From JAVJSD01 sp040219575 (GTDB lineage: Bacteria > Planctomycetota > Planctomycetia > Pirellulales > Pirellulaceae), in assembly GCA_040219575.1 (NCBI GenBank), contig JAVJSD010000101.1, forward strand, positions 1-64,000: a DNA stretch of 64,000 nucleotides. Reading direction: 5' to 3'. The stretch's first letter is position 1; the number at the start of each line of letters is the position of its first letter. A program made the translations under genes and the position numbers. Of this stretch, positions 27,526 to 36,768 are shown one piece after another. The notes below the pieces were generated by a model that was given only the letters and a program-made list of their open reading frames with translations, searched no databases and was not told the DNA's origin.

Positions 27526-29640
27526 CTATCCACGTTCCGGCATGGCATCGCGCAAGACGCGCGGCGGGTCAAGGTGCAACTCGTCCGCGCGAATCGTCAG
27601 GTTGTTCCAGCGAATGTCCACCGTGTCTTGTGCACCTTCGGCCCAAGACTCCACACGAAGCATGCCGATCGGCCTGGTGTCGAATTCGGTCCGCCAGAGA
27701 ACGCGAAACTCCGTATCGTGTTCCTGCTGCGCAAGAAAACTCAGTGCGCCGCCGGTGCGGACGATCCGCAGTTTTCCCGCCCGAGTGTTCGCCGGAAACA
27801 GTTTTCGGCCGGTTGAGCGCTTCCCGTCGAGACCGGTGACTTTCCAGATGATCAGGTAGGCGTCGCCCTCGGAACCGGTGACATGTCGAAACGCGGCGCT
27901 GTCCAAGCTCTCTTGGGCCATCAGGTACAAGCTGGGGCCGACGCTCGGGCCGTCGTGTTGCGGGGGCGAGAGGATTTCGTAGGTCGCCGTGATCTCGAAA
28001 TCGCCGGCGATGTCCAGCGCGGGAGCAAAGCCCAGACTGGGCTTACTCGCCGCCTGCCCCTTGGGGATCAAAATCCGCAGCCCTTGCTCCTCGGGCTTGA
28101 GCAAACTCGCGCCAAAGCGGCTATCGATCCCGAGCGGCAGGAGGAGGCGGGGATCGAACTTGCCTCCGCGAAAATCAAATGCAAACTCTTTGGGCGCCCG
28201 CTGCATCTTGGCTGTTTCGGTCGAATTCGGAGATGGCGGCCGAATCGTGGTTGATGATGAAATGCGGTCGCCGAGGAAGCGTCCAGTCAGAGCAATGGCG
28301 AGCAACACGGCCGCCGCCAGCGACCAACGGACCGCTGGGCGCGACAGGAATCGAACATTCGGCCCGTGCTCGACGATTCGACCGCACGGCGCTTGTGCGT
28401 CGTCTTCGAAGTGCTCCGAGGCATCCGTTTCCGTCGCGGGGCTGTCGGCGATGTCTTCATGCAACAGATCGAGGGCCTCAATCAACTCGGCGGCCGACGG
28501 GAATCGATCGCTCGGCGACTTCGCCAGCAGCCGCTGAAGAACGGCGGCCAAGCCATCCGGAATCCCCTCGCGGACGGCTTGTATTGGTTCGGGCATGTCG
28601 GCGGCATGTTGGGCCAGTTTTTCCGCCACGGTTTCGCTGGTGAACGGCGGCCGACCGGCGAGCAGAAAGTAGAACGTTGCTCCCAGGCTGTAGAGATCGG
28701 AGCGAGCATCCACCTGGCGCGCGTTGGAGGCCTGTTCCGGAGAAATGTAATCGGGCGTGCCGATTACCGTGCCGATGGAAGTCAACGCGCCGTCGCGCGG
28801 CTGGTCGCCGTCGATGCGGGTGATCTCGCTCGCCAGCGACGCCAAACCAAAGTCGAGAATCTTGATCGTTCCGCCGTCGGCCAGCATCAGGTTGTGGGGT
28901 TTGATGTCGCGATGAATCATGCCGCGATCGTGCGCGTGCTGCAGTCCCGCGGCGACTTGCCGAACGTACCGGCAGGCATCGCGAATCAGCAGCGGTCCGT
29001 TCGCCTTCGCCACATCGGCGAGATTTCTGCCTTCGACGAATTCCATCGCCAGAAAGTGAAGGCTTCCTGCCTGCTCCGCATCGAATGCGGACACGATGTT
29101 GGGATGCGACAACGAAGCGGCCGCCCGCACCTCGCGTCGAAAGCGTTCGACCGCTTGCGGGTTCTTGACCAGCACGCTGTTGATCACTTTCAGCGCCACC
29201 GTGCGCTGCATCAATCGATGCTCCGCCCGGTACACGTCGCCCATGCCGCCTTTGCCGATCTTGTCCAGCACGCGATATCGGGGATGATCGACAAGTTCCG
29301 ACGGCAAACCGTTTGCGACCGCCCCACGTCGGGCGAGATCGGTCGCCTCGCTTCCACCGCCGCCAGGCGTTTCTTCGTCGTTCGCCTGTTTCGGAATCAC
29401 GACGACGGCGGCATTCTTGCTCGCGTGCGGCATGAGTCGATCGGGGACGTGCGGCTCCGAGTGCACCGTCATCCGCACGAGAGCCAAGAGCCGGTCGTCG
29501 GGGACCTCGTCCAGGGCTCGACAACAAACAGGGCAGTCGGCGAGGTGCGCACGAATTGCATCGATTTCGTCAAAGTCCAACTCGCCGCGAGAAAACGCCG
29601 CGAGCAACTTTGATTCGGGATGGACGTTGTGATCGATCAA
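27526..29640 (-). CDS. Membrane Ser/Thr protein kinase with zinc-finger N-terminus
   Basis: A 704-residue Hanks-type kinase. The N-terminal 45 residues hold a zinc-finger-like H-x3-C-x2-C pattern (His32, Cys36, Cys39), as in anti-sigma factors. The kinase domain spans about 121-385: glycine loop GKGGMGDVY (129-137), Lys151, catalytic HRDIKPHN (243-250, Asp245), DFG (263-265) and SPEQ. One membrane helix lies near 435-455 and an exported C-terminal domain of about 230 residues follows, resembling a planctomycete DUF1583-type domain. The start is TTG (29640): there is a stop in frame upstream with no ATG between, and GGGAGCGGG lies in front. It follows the ECF sigma factor gene by 112 bases, as in known planctomycete sigma/kinase pairs. 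Confidence 0.92.
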   Translation of the reverse strand: MIDHNVHPESKLLAAFSRGELDFDEIDAIRAHLADCPVCCRALDEVPDDRLLALVRMTVHSEPHVPDRLMPHASKNAAVVVIPKQANDEETPGGGGSEATDLARRGAVANGLPSELVDHPRYRVLDKIGKGGMGDVYRAEHRLMQRTVALKVINSVLVKNPQAVERFRREVRAAASLSHPNIVSAFDAEQAGSLHFLAMEFVEGRNLADVAKANGPLLIRDACRYVRQVAAGLQHAHDRGMIHRDIKPHNLMLADGGTIKILDFGLASLASEITRIDGDQPRDGALTSIGTVIGTPDYISPEQASNARQVDARSDLYSLGATFYFLLAGRPPFTSETVAEKLAQHAADMPEPIQAVREGIPDGLAAVLQRLLAKSPSDRFPSAAELIEALDLLHEDIADSPATETDASEHFEDDAQAPCGRIVEHGPNVRFLSRPAVRWSLAAAVLLAIALTGRFLGDRISSSTTIRPPSPNSTETAKMQRAPKEFAFDFRGGKFDPRLLLPLGIDSRFGASLLKPEEQGLRILIPKGQAASKPSLGFAPALDIAGDFEITATYEILSPPQHDGPSVGPSLYLMAQESLDSAAFRHVTGSEGDAYLIIWKVTGLDGKRSTGRKLFPANTRAGKLRIVRTGGALSFLAQQEHDTEFRVLWRTEFDTRPIGMLRVESWAEGAQDTVDIRWNNLTIRADELHLDPPRVLRDAMPERG

Positions 29641-29752
29641 GGTCCCGCTCCCGTGATGACCGGGAGCTCCATTTCCGTGAAGACGGTCGCCTACCTAGGG
29701 AAGTGCGCCGCCTCGGCGAATCTGACGCGTGGCGAGGAGAAATCTCCGCTGG

Positions 29753-30355
29753 TCAATCCATCAGCCCCGCCGCCTCCTGCCGTAACATTCTTAGCACACG
29801 CGACTTAGCAGCGTAGACCGCGTCGATCGACATGTTCAGATCGCGGGCGGCGTCGGCCGCGGATTCCCCTTCGATCGCCTGACGACGGAAGGCCTCCCAG
29901 GTGTTCGGCGCCACCTTCGGTTGAACGAGGTCGATAAGCTGCGCGATGACGCGGCGGTCGTATTCCTCGTCCCAAACCCGGCTCAGGGAGCTGGTCTCGT
30001 CCGCCAGTTCGTCCAGCTTCTTCATCAAATCGCTGTCGCCGGTGGCGGTGGGGCGATACCGGCCGGATCGCCAGAACGCTCGCAAGCGATTGACCAGGAT
30101 CAACCTCAACCACGACCGAAAGGCGCCGGGCCTGCCGTTGTGGTCGAAACGCGGCAGCTCGCGAAACACCGTCGCCAACACGGTTTGGACGAGATCGTCG
30201 ACATCGCAGTCCTGAATGGAATACCGCCTTAGCCAGCGGCGCAGCAGCGGCGCGTAAACGTACACCAGCTGACTCGTCGACTCGGAACTCGCGTCCCGCT
30301 TCACTTTGTCCAGCAAGCTCAACGACGTGATTCCATCGTCATTCGTCTTGGTCAT
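29753..30355 (-). CDS. ECF-type RNA polymerase sigma factor
   Basis: A 200-residue sigma factor of the ECF class, directing RNA polymerase to its own set of promoters. Region 2 is seen at CDVDDLVQTVLATVF, with the core-binding helix and RFDHNGRPGAFRSWLRLILVNR after it. Region 4 lies at the end (SAADAARDLNMSIDAVYAAKSRVLRMLR). The chosen ATG (MTKTNDDGI) has GCGGAAACG just upstream; an in-frame start at 30493 would add a Cys/Arg-rich stretch unlike the family. It is followed by the Ser/Thr kinase that carries an anti-sigma-like finger, so the kinase probably controls this factor. Confidence 0.92.
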   Translation of the reverse strand: MTKTNDDGITSLSLLDKVKRDASSESTSQLVYVYAPLLRRWLRRYSIQDCDVDDLVQTVLATVFRELPRFDHNGRPGAFRSWLRLILVNRLRAFWRSGRYRPTATGDSDLMKKLDELADETSSLSRVWDEEYDRRVIAQLIDLVQPKVAPNTWEAFRRQAIEGESAADAARDLNMSIDAVYAAKSRVLRMLRQEAAGLMD

Positions 30356-30763
30356 CGTTTCCGCATGGCGGTTGTTCGTGCACTGACTCGCTGAAGTTCG
30401 TCCCGAAGTTTCAAGCATTTCCCCACAGGTTCCCACGGACCGACGCCCGCCGTGGCGTCGTCGCAAGTTGAGCCAAGCCAGCTCCCACAACACGCACGCC
30501 GAATTCCCTGAGCAGCGCTTTGCGAATCGGGCGATCCGTCACGTCATTCAACACGCTTCCTACCACGATTCCTTCCCATGATCCTCTTGCAAACCATTCT
30601 TCAAGCATCTTGGCCAGGTGGCAAGCAGTTCGTCGAGCATTCGACAGCGCCGACCGCGGCCGATGGCCGGTCAGCTTCCGCAAGATAAAATGGAACTGCA
30701 GTTTCTCGTTGCGATGTTTGGGCGCCCTGCCTCTCGCACCGTTCGCATTGCGCCCCCGAAGCG
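30356..30763. other. Low-GC spacer with one doubtful small frame
   Basis: No firm gene. The sequence is less GC-rich than its neighbours. One minus-strand frame, 30411-30608, encodes 65 residues (MLEEWFARGSWEGIVVGSVL...) with a less biased composition than shadow frames, but no ribosome binding site and no family I recognise. It may be a remnant. Confidence 0.35.
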
Positions 30764-32257
30764 TTACCGGCTGCGGCCCGATTTGCGGAGCTTCTCCAGC
30801 AGCGTGGTCAGCTGCCGCACCATCTCGGGCCGCTCCCGCCACAAGTTCGTCGTCTCGCCGGGGTCGTCGTCCAGGTGGTAGAGCTGCCCGGGCGGGTCGT
30901 CGGGCGAAGGCTCGTTGCCGGCGCGTTTGATGAATCCCCCGGAGCCTTGCGCCGGAATCAGTTTCCAAGGTCCTTGCCGCAGGGCGAGCACGCGCTGCGA
31001 CGACGTGGCGATCGTGGCCGGACGGATCGGCGCGTCGCGATCCTCGCCGCGCAGCACGGGCGACAGATCGAAGCTGTCCTCGCCGGCGTCCTCCGGCAAT
31101 TCCGCGCCCACGATCGCGGCGGCGGTCGCCAGCAGGTCGGTCTGGCTGATCGTCTCGTCGCTCACGCGGCCGGGCTTGATGACTCCCGGCCAGCGAGCGA
31201 TGAAGGGTACTCGATGTCCGCCCTCCCAGGCGTCGCCCTTGATGCCGCGCAGATGAGCGTTGGCGCGATGCCCGAACCGCTCGATGTCGCGCTCGTACCA
31301 GATGGGGCCGTTGTCGTTGGTGAAGATCACCAGCGTGTTGTCGGAGAGTTTTTGGCGGTCGAGGGCGGCGAGGATGCGTCCAATCACGTCGTCGGTCTGC
31401 TGCACGAAATCGCCGTACAGGCCGGCGCCACTCTTGCCGCGAAACCGCTCGCTCGGCAGCCACGGTGTGTGCGGCGACGTGAGCGCGACGTACAGGAAGA
31501 ACGGCTTCTCGCGCTGCGACTCGCCGTAGCGCTCGATCCAACCGACGGCTTCCTGCTCCAGTCGCGGCAACACCTGCTCGAACTCGAACCCTTCCCCTCG
31601 CTTGCCGGCCCGCCAGAACTTGCCCTGAATGTTGGTCCACGCATCGGGCGGACTGTTGCTGGCCTCGACCGCAATCGTGGGCGGCGCGACGGCCCGCTCG
31701 CCGCGAATGAAGTAATACGGCGGGATGTCGAGCGAATGGGGAATGCCGAAATACGACGCGAAGCCGCGATCGACCGGCCCGCCGACCAGCGGTTTGCTGT
31801 AGTCGTAGTCGGGTCCGCCGTCGAAGCCGAGATGCCACTTGCCGACCATGGCGGTGGTGTAGCCGTTTTCGCGCAACAGCGCGGGAAGCGTCAGCCGTCC
31901 CTGCTCGACGACCGCCTGCCGCCCCCAATTCAGCGAAGTGCGAAACGGATACCTCCCCGTCATCAGTCCGTACCGCGTCGGCACGCAAACCGCGCCGGGA
32001 GAATGCGCGTCGGTGAAGCGGAGTCCCGCGCCGGCCAGCCGATCGATATTCGGCGTGGCGATTTTCGACTTCGGGTTGTAGCAACCCGGATCGCCGTATC
32101 CCAGATCGTCGGACAGGATCACGACGATATTCGGTTCACCGCGCCCGTCCGAATCTTGGGCACTTTGAGCAGGGCGAAGAAAGCCACACGCCACGACGCT
32201 AAGGAAGATCATCACCGCGAAGCGGCGACAAGTCCTACGGGGAAAATTGGGGCGCAT
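30764..32257 (-). CDS. Exported arylsulfatase-type sulfatase
   Basis: A 497-residue sulfatase that removes sulfate from an organic ester, such as a sulfated polysaccharide. The signal peptide runs to about residue 33. Metal-site aspartates are in ILSDDLGYGDPG (Asp50, Asp51). The catalytic motif C-V-P-T-R at 91-95 carries Cys91, which must be changed to formylglycine by a modifying enzyme not seen here. Conserved KWHLGF and FTNDNGP (active-site Asp-Asn) follow. The C-terminal region (SGRSR end) fits the family length. It stands alone; the next gene upstream is divergent. Confidence 0.95.
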   Translation of the reverse strand: MRPNFPRRTCRRFAVMIFLSVVACGFLRPAQSAQDSDGRGEPNIVVILSDDLGYGDPGCYNPKSKIATPNIDRLAGAGLRFTDAHSPGAVCVPTRYGLMTGRYPFRTSLNWGRQAVVEQGRLTLPALLRENGYTTAMVGKWHLGFDGGPDYDYSKPLVGGPVDRGFASYFGIPHSLDIPPYYFIRGERAVAPPTIAVEASNSPPDAWTNIQGKFWRAGKRGEGFEFEQVLPRLEQEAVGWIERYGESQREKPFFLYVALTSPHTPWLPSERFRGKSGAGLYGDFVQQTDDVIGRILAALDRQKLSDNTLVIFTNDNGPIWYERDIERFGHRANAHLRGIKGDAWEGGHRVPFIARWPGVIKPGRVSDETISQTDLLATAAAIVGAELPEDAGEDSFDLSPVLRGEDRDAPIRPATIATSSQRVLALRQGPWKLIPAQGSGGFIKRAGNEPSPDDPPGQLYHLDDDPGETTNLWRERPEMVRQLTTLLEKLRKSGRSR

Positions 32258-32604
32258 GGGGAATCTCCGCTTGTCGAGGCCGGTGTTCTTGTTTCCCTCC
32301 GACTCGCCCTTGCTGGCGCAACGGGCTCGCGCGTTGCGTGCGTGCCCGTTGCGAACGAGCCCGTTGCGCCAGCAAGGGAGAGTTCAACGAGTGGAAGTCT
32401 CCATGTTACCCTTGATCGACCGCCGTTGCTGTGTGTTCTCGAATGGACGTCGTCGCTCGGTACGATTTGCGATTTCCCTGGTGTTCGACGCCAAGCGAGC
32501 GCAACCGATGACGAATCACTTTTCTTGCCGCCCTCCTGTGGATTTCAATGTGAGGGGCAAGTTCCAGCGTCCCACGTGCAGTTCGACGCCGCAGCCCAAC
32601 GCCA
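32258..32604. other. Divergent spacer with long hairpin
   Basis: No gene. It contains the second copy of the long hairpin repeat (32307-32378) and otherwise lower-GC sequence before the membrane protein gene. Confidence 0.55.
32307..32378. repeat. Long perfect hairpin, dispersed repeat (copy 2)
   Basis: Arms of 23 bases (32307-32329 and 32356-32378) pair perfectly around a 26-base loop. They share their 21-base core with the hairpin at 1464-1518, and GACTC/CGACTCG sequence to the left is also shared. The loop itself holds a smaller GCGTTGC / GCCCGTTGCG imperfect repeat. Confidence 0.85.
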
Positions 32605-33429
32605 ATGACGGAACATGAACCGACAAGGCCTTCGCCCACTTCCGAAGCGCCGTCGCCGCTGCGCGATGGACTCGAGGACGCCCCGGCCGTCGCGCAGCCG
32701 CCGAAATTGGGAATCGTCCACGTTCTGCTGTGGATGGCGGGCAGCGCTCTGATGATGGCGCTGAATCGCAACTTTGCGAGCCCCGCCTCCGCGGCCACCG
32801 TGGAATACGTCTTACGCCTCGTCATCTATATCACCCAGTGCATGGTCGGCGGCGCCGCCCTCGCCGGCCTGTCGCTGTTCTATTTCTATCGACGCGCCGT
32901 GTTTCCCTCTCATCCGGGGCACTGGCTGCTGCTCTGGCTCGCCGCGGGCGTGCTGGCGAATCAAACTCTGTCGCTGTTCGAACCCTCGGAATATGAGTTT
33001 CCCGCTTGGGACACGACGCGTTGGCAGCTCTTGAGGCTCTCGATTCTGAATTCCGCGGAGTCCCTCCTCCTGCTGGTTGCGGGCATGGTCTTGATCTTCA
33101 GTCGCAGCGTCGTGTGGGGAGTGGTGATGCTTGCTTGTCTGCTGGTGACATTGGTGAACTACGCGGCCTGGTTCGTCACAATCGCCGGCATCCCGGGCAC
33201 GCCATTTTCCGGCATGTGGCTGGAGTTCCCGGTTTTCCGGATCCTCAACTACGCATCCACCGCAGTGCCGGCTCTGGGCATCGCCGTGGCGAGTCTGGTC
33301 GATTTTCTGCACCGGATTCGCCGCGACTGGGCGCATTGGCTGGGCGTCGGCTGTCGTCTTGTTGCGATTGCAACCTTCTGGCTGTGGCAGGTCTGGTGGC
33401 AATTGGAGTTCGCGCAAACCAACCTGTGA
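32605..33429 (+). CDS. Hypothetical multi-spanning membrane protein
   Basis: A 274-residue protein with a soluble, Pro/Glu-rich head of about 35 residues and seven or so hydrophobic helices (about 36-55, 68-90, 102-121, 140-160, 163-188, 205-228, 245-265). No catalytic motif or family was recognised. A short WLWQVWWQLEFAQ end may sit in the membrane surface. It has no clear operon partner. The initiation codon ATG at 32605 has no strong ribosome binding site. Confidence 0.6.
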   Translation: MTEHEPTRPSPTSEAPSPLRDGLEDAPAVAQPPKLGIVHVLLWMAGSALMMALNRNFASPASAATVEYVLRLVIYITQCMVGGAALAGLSLFYFYRRAVFPSHPGHWLLLWLAAGVLANQTLSLFEPSEYEFPAWDTTRWQLLRLSILNSAESLLLLVAGMVLIFSRSVVWGVVMLACLLVTLVNYAAWFVTIAGIPGTPFSGMWLEFPVFRILNYASTAVPALGIAVASLVDFLHRIRRDWAHWLGVGCRLVAIATFWLWQVWWQLEFAQTNL

Positions 33430-33934
33430 CCGCGGCCGGTTCATCGCACCTCGATCCGGCCTGCTGCCTGAGGGGTGTTGCCCACAGAATTGCCTGGCCC
33501 GTTGTTGCTTTAGAGCGGCGATTGCTCCGCGATCTTGCCCACTTAGATCAGTTTGCCGTACACGAGTCTTCGCGCCCCGGCGTTCGCGTGCGAGTCGGTC
33601 TGTTTCCCCGTCGCGTCGTTTTGCGCAGCGCCGAGAAAACCACGTCGTTGATATTCCCGACAACTAACGAAACGACGCTGACAACGTCCTTTCGATAGGC
33701 CGCCCCTGCACCAAGCTGGATGTCCCCATTCTGCCCCCGCATCTCCTCCTGGGCTTCGCCATCCTCTCGAATCATCGCGGATGACACCCATCGCGCAGGA
33801 CATCCCGTGACATCAGCGCACCCAGCCGTTAAATTCGATTGGCGGCCTACTGGGATACGAAACAATCTCGCGGCGAGATTCCGCGAGTTTCAGTTTCTGG
33901 CCTTAAATTACCTGCTTTGTAGGGGCGGCGCCCG
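33430..33934. other. Gene-free, lower-GC spacer
   Basis: No gene, no strong repeat and no clear mobile element seen. A short fragment (CAGAATTGCCTGGCCCGTTG, about 33485-33504) resembles CAGAATTGGCTGGCCCGTTG at 34805-34824, so it may hold part of a dispersed element. Confidence 0.45.
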
Positions 33935-34708
33935 ATGTTCGGCAATTGGTTGATCCGGCTTGTAGCCTGGGATGGACTAGCGCCGTTCGTGCTCTTGTCG
34001 GCGCCCTTCGTCCTTCGGTTGCTCGTGCCGAACGACGCGGCGGTCGTCATCCTCTCGGCGATCGCGCTTCCACTCGTGATGCTGGTCGTCCGCTTTCGCG
34101 CGGGCAAACGACATATCCTGTTGAACCGATGCCGCGACGCCACTCGCTACGTTCAGGCGATCGCCCTTTGCCTGGGCATCTTGGTGCTGTTGTTCATGGA
34201 CGTCCTCATGGTGCTCGCCAGCCTGATGCCGCCTGGAGTGTTCCTTAAGACGACCACGGAATGGGCCATTGCGGCGGTGCTATGCGCGACCTACCTGACC
34301 TTGATGGGCTGCGCCATGTATCCCGGCATGAAGGGATGCCGGAATCGGCTCGACCCGCTCGACTGGCTCAGCGCGGCCGTCACCTGCAACGGTCAGGTGA
34401 TCTTCAAACCGCTGTTCACCGTCGAACTCACGGACGCCGAACTGCCGGATATCCACCGCCGCATGATGCTGATCATGGCGTCGATCGAAGTCGAGCGAGG
34501 TGACCAACGCCCACCGCCCGACGATCTCGCCCAGTCGATCGCCATGCTCGACGCGGTGCTTCGTAGTGATGCGGAGCACCACGTGGAGGATTGGCACGAC
34601 GTGATCACGCAATTCGGCGTCTACTACGAATTGGACGGCGAAGCCCCGATCGCGATCCACCCCAGCCTGTATCCAGACGCCAGACGTCGATTCGAGGATG
34701 TGCAATAG
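33935..34708 (+). CDS. Hypothetical membrane protein with C-terminal soluble domain
   Basis: A 257-residue protein. Four predicted helices lie in the first 130 residues (about 5-28, 32-52, 70-95 and 108-128), and a soluble, acidic C-terminal domain follows (VELTDAELPDIHRRMMLIMASIEVERGD, then DDLAQSIAMLDAVL). No family recognised. GGGGCGGCGCCC lies before the ATG and may serve as ribosome binding site. The 3' end faces a 720-base repeat cassette. Confidence 0.6.
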   Translation: MFGNWLIRLVAWDGLAPFVLLSAPFVLRLLVPNDAAVVILSAIALPLVMLVVRFRAGKRHILLNRCRDATRYVQAIALCLGILVLLFMDVLMVLASLMPPGVFLKTTTEWAIAAVLCATYLTLMGCAMYPGMKGCRNRLDPLDWLSAAVTCNGQVIFKPLFTVELTDAELPDIHRRMMLIMASIEVERGDQRPPPDDLAQSIAMLDAVLRSDAEHHVEDWHDVITQFGVYYELDGEAPIAIHPSLYPDARRRFEDVQ

Positions 34709-34852
34709 GGAAACACGACGGCCGCCCGGCCGAAGTGAGCACCCACAACGAGGCAGCATCAGAGCGGCCATCCATCTCCAAACAGGGACCTTCGCCTCTC
34801 ACTGCAGAATTGGCTGGCCCGTTGGAATTATCCTCAAGAACGATTCCGGACA

Positions 34853-34892
34853 CCGTTATCGCGACCCGTTATCGCGACACCGTTATCGCGAC
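34853..34892. repeat. Short tandem CCGTTATCGCGAC x3
   Basis: Three units of CCGTTATCGCGAC at 34853-34865, 34866-34878 and 34880-34892, the last pair separated by one A. They lead directly into the first 123-bp repeat. Confidence 0.8.
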
Positions 34893-35014
34893 CCGGCGCC
34901 TTCGGTGCGCACGAACGACGGATTGCGCCCCCAAGAGTGTTTCCTGTCACGTTCCCGTGCCGACATTCGCCATCCCCGCGCTGTTTTCCCGACGCCTCGA
35001 CCGCCATCTTCCGC
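34892..35014. repeat. 123-bp direct repeat, copy A
   Basis: Begins CCCGGCGCCTTCGGTGCGCA and ends GCCATCTTCCGC. It matches copy B (35306-35428) at all but one position, a T/C difference in the ACGACGGAT/CTGC part. The high identity implies recent duplication or gene conversion. Confidence 0.9.
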
Positions 35015-35305
35015 ACCGAAGGTGCACGGCAGGGCAGCCCCGGGCCAACGAGCGCAGCGAGTGCCGCCCTGGGTGGAGCGCCCCAACAACCTTGGCACGC
35101 TGAAGGCGTGCGGCAGGCGGCTTGGCCAGAGATTGGGCCATCGCGCTCTCCTTGTGAGTCGCGCTGCCATGAGTCGTCCCACTGCCGGACGCCTTCAGCG
35201 TGCCGCAAAATCATCGAATGCGCAACCCAGGGCGACGCTTGCTGCGCAATCTTGCCCTGGGCTGGCCTGCCAAGCACCTTCGGTGCGTAACAACGGGCTG
35301 ACGTG

Positions 35306-35428
35306 CCCGGCGCCTTCGGTGCGCACGAACGACGGACTGCGCCCCCAAGAGTGTTTCCTGTCACGTTCCCGTGCCGACATTCGCCATCCCCGCGCTGTTT
35401 TCCCGACGCCTCGACCGCCATCTTCCGC
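35306..35428. repeat. 123-bp direct repeat, copy B
   Basis: Partner of the repeat at 34892-35014. Its last base is also the last base of the stop codon of the PQQ-propeller gene, so the repeat abuts or entered at the gene end. Confidence 0.9.
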
Positions 35429-36768
35429 TAAGGGCCGGCGGCCAGCGAGACGCAAATGATCTCTTGATCATTCCGGGCGAAGACGCACTTGTCGGCGTAG
35501 GCCGGGTGGCTCCAGACGATCTGACGGCCGAGGCCGACGCCGACCGGCGCCAGGAGCTTCGTGCGACTCACCTCGTCGTAACCCTCGGGCGACAGACGCG
35601 CGATCACCAGGTCGCCGTTCTCGCCGAAGATGAAGTAGCGGTCGGCCTGCCTGGTGACGAACGTGGCCCCTTCCCGCGCGCCGCTGCGGACGTCGCTGTC
35701 CTGGCCGTTGACGGGCTTGGCCGTGCTCCACAACCGCTCGCCGGTGTCGATGCGGATGGCGCGGAACAGGCCGTCGCCGTCGATCCCGTAGGCCACGCCG
35801 TTTTCGACGTACGGCGTGCCGCTCACCGGCGCCAGCCCGACGCTCTTGGAACCTTCCCAGGCAACCGACACCGTGGGCTTCGCGTCGTCCAGTTTCAGCC
35901 CCAACGACTTGCCGTTGTGGCCGCCGGCGAAGAGGAACCCGTCGCCCGTGCGCGGGGCCATGATCGCCATCGAGAAAGCGGTCCTTAGCGGTTCGGACCA
36001 GTACGCTTCGCCGGTCGCGGGGTTGAGGCTGTTGAGCCCGCCGCCGTGAAAAATCACGAGTTGCGTGACGCCGCCCGCCTCGATCAGCGTGGGCGGGGCG
36101 TAGCCGATCTCCTTGGTGGTCAGCGCCGACCAGACCTGCTCGCCGGTGTTCTTGTCGAGCGCGACGACCGCGCTGCCGTCGCCGCCGGCCATGCAGATCA
36201 GCAGGTTCTCATGCACCAGCGGATGGCCCGCGTAGCCCCACAGCGGCACCGTGGCGCCGTAAGTCTGCGGCAGGTTCTTCGACCAGACGACGCTTCCCTT
36301 GTCGGCGTCGAGGCAGAGCAGGTCGCCCATGGCGCCGAGCGTGTAGACCTTGCCCTCGGCGACAGTCGGCGTGCAGCGCGGTCCGGCCGGGTAGCTGATG
36401 GTGTAGTTGCAGTCGTACTCGTGCTTCCAGAGTTGCTCGCCGGTTTTGGCGTCGAGGCAGAGCACGCGCTCCTGGCCCTGCAGGTCGTTCCGCTTGGTGG
36501 GGGCCGGCTTGGAGTCGCCCGCCGACTTTGCGTAATCGGTTACATACACCCGGCCGTCGGCGACCGCCGGGCCGGCGAACCCACCGTGAACCGGCTTTCG
36601 CCACAGCACCTTTGGCCCCCCTTCCGGGAATTTCTCCAGGATGCCGGATTCGGACCATACGTCGTTGCGCGTGGGCCCCATCCACTGCGGCCAGTCCTCG
36701 GCGGACGCGAGGTTGGCGACGGAGGTTGCCGTAAGCAGCAAGACGAGCAGCAACAGGGGGCGTTTCAT
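35428..36768 (-). CDS. Exported PQQ-type beta-propeller protein
   Basis: A 446-residue exported protein. The signal peptide is MKRPLLLLVLLLTATSVA with cleavage near LASAED. The mature part starts with the WPQWMGPTRN motif of planctomycete outer-membrane-assembly-like PQQ propellers and contains repeats of the type 'VLCLDAKTGEQLWKHEY' and 'VVALDKNTGEQVWSALT', several blades in all. Such proteins bind PQQ or act as propeller scaffolds; the dehydrogenase active-site set of true PQQ enzymes was not evident. The ATG at 36768 is chosen over the frame start at 36864 because it begins the signal peptide. The 3' end abuts a 123-bp repeat. Confidence 0.9.
   Translation of the reverse strand: MKRPLLLLVLLLTATSVANLASAEDWPQWMGPTRNDVWSESGILEKFPEGGPKVLWRKPVHGGFAGPAVADGRVYVTDYAKSAGDSKPAPTKRNDLQGQERVLCLDAKTGEQLWKHEYDCNYTISYPAGPRCTPTVAEGKVYTLGAMGDLLCLDADKGSVVWSKNLPQTYGATVPLWGYAGHPLVHENLLICMAGGDGSAVVALDKNTGEQVWSALTTKEIGYAPPTLIEAGGVTQLVIFHGGGLNSLNPATGEAYWSEPLRTAFSMAIMAPRTGDGFLFAGGHNGKSLGLKLDDAKPTVSVAWEGSKSVGLAPVSGTPYVENGVAYGIDGDGLFRAIRIDTGERLWSTAKPVNGQDSDVRSGAREGATFVTRQADRYFIFGENGDLVIARLSPEGYDEVSRTKLLAPVGVGLGRQIVWSHPAYADKCVFARNDQEIICVSLAAGP

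Larger units (their letters stand above)
34709..35427. other. Convergent repeat cassette without genes
   Basis: The spacer holds a 13-base tandem (34853-34892), two 123-bp direct repeats (34892-35014 and 35306-35428) and, between them, an imperfect inverted pair carrying GGCACGCTGAAGGCGT and CGCCTTCAGCGTGCC (about 35093-35115 and 35188-35205). No protein frame looks real. Confidence 0.65.

Noticed and set aside
30411..30608. Small 65-residue frame on the minus strand
   Set aside because: No ribosome binding site and no recognised family; kept only as a doubtful note in the spacer entry.
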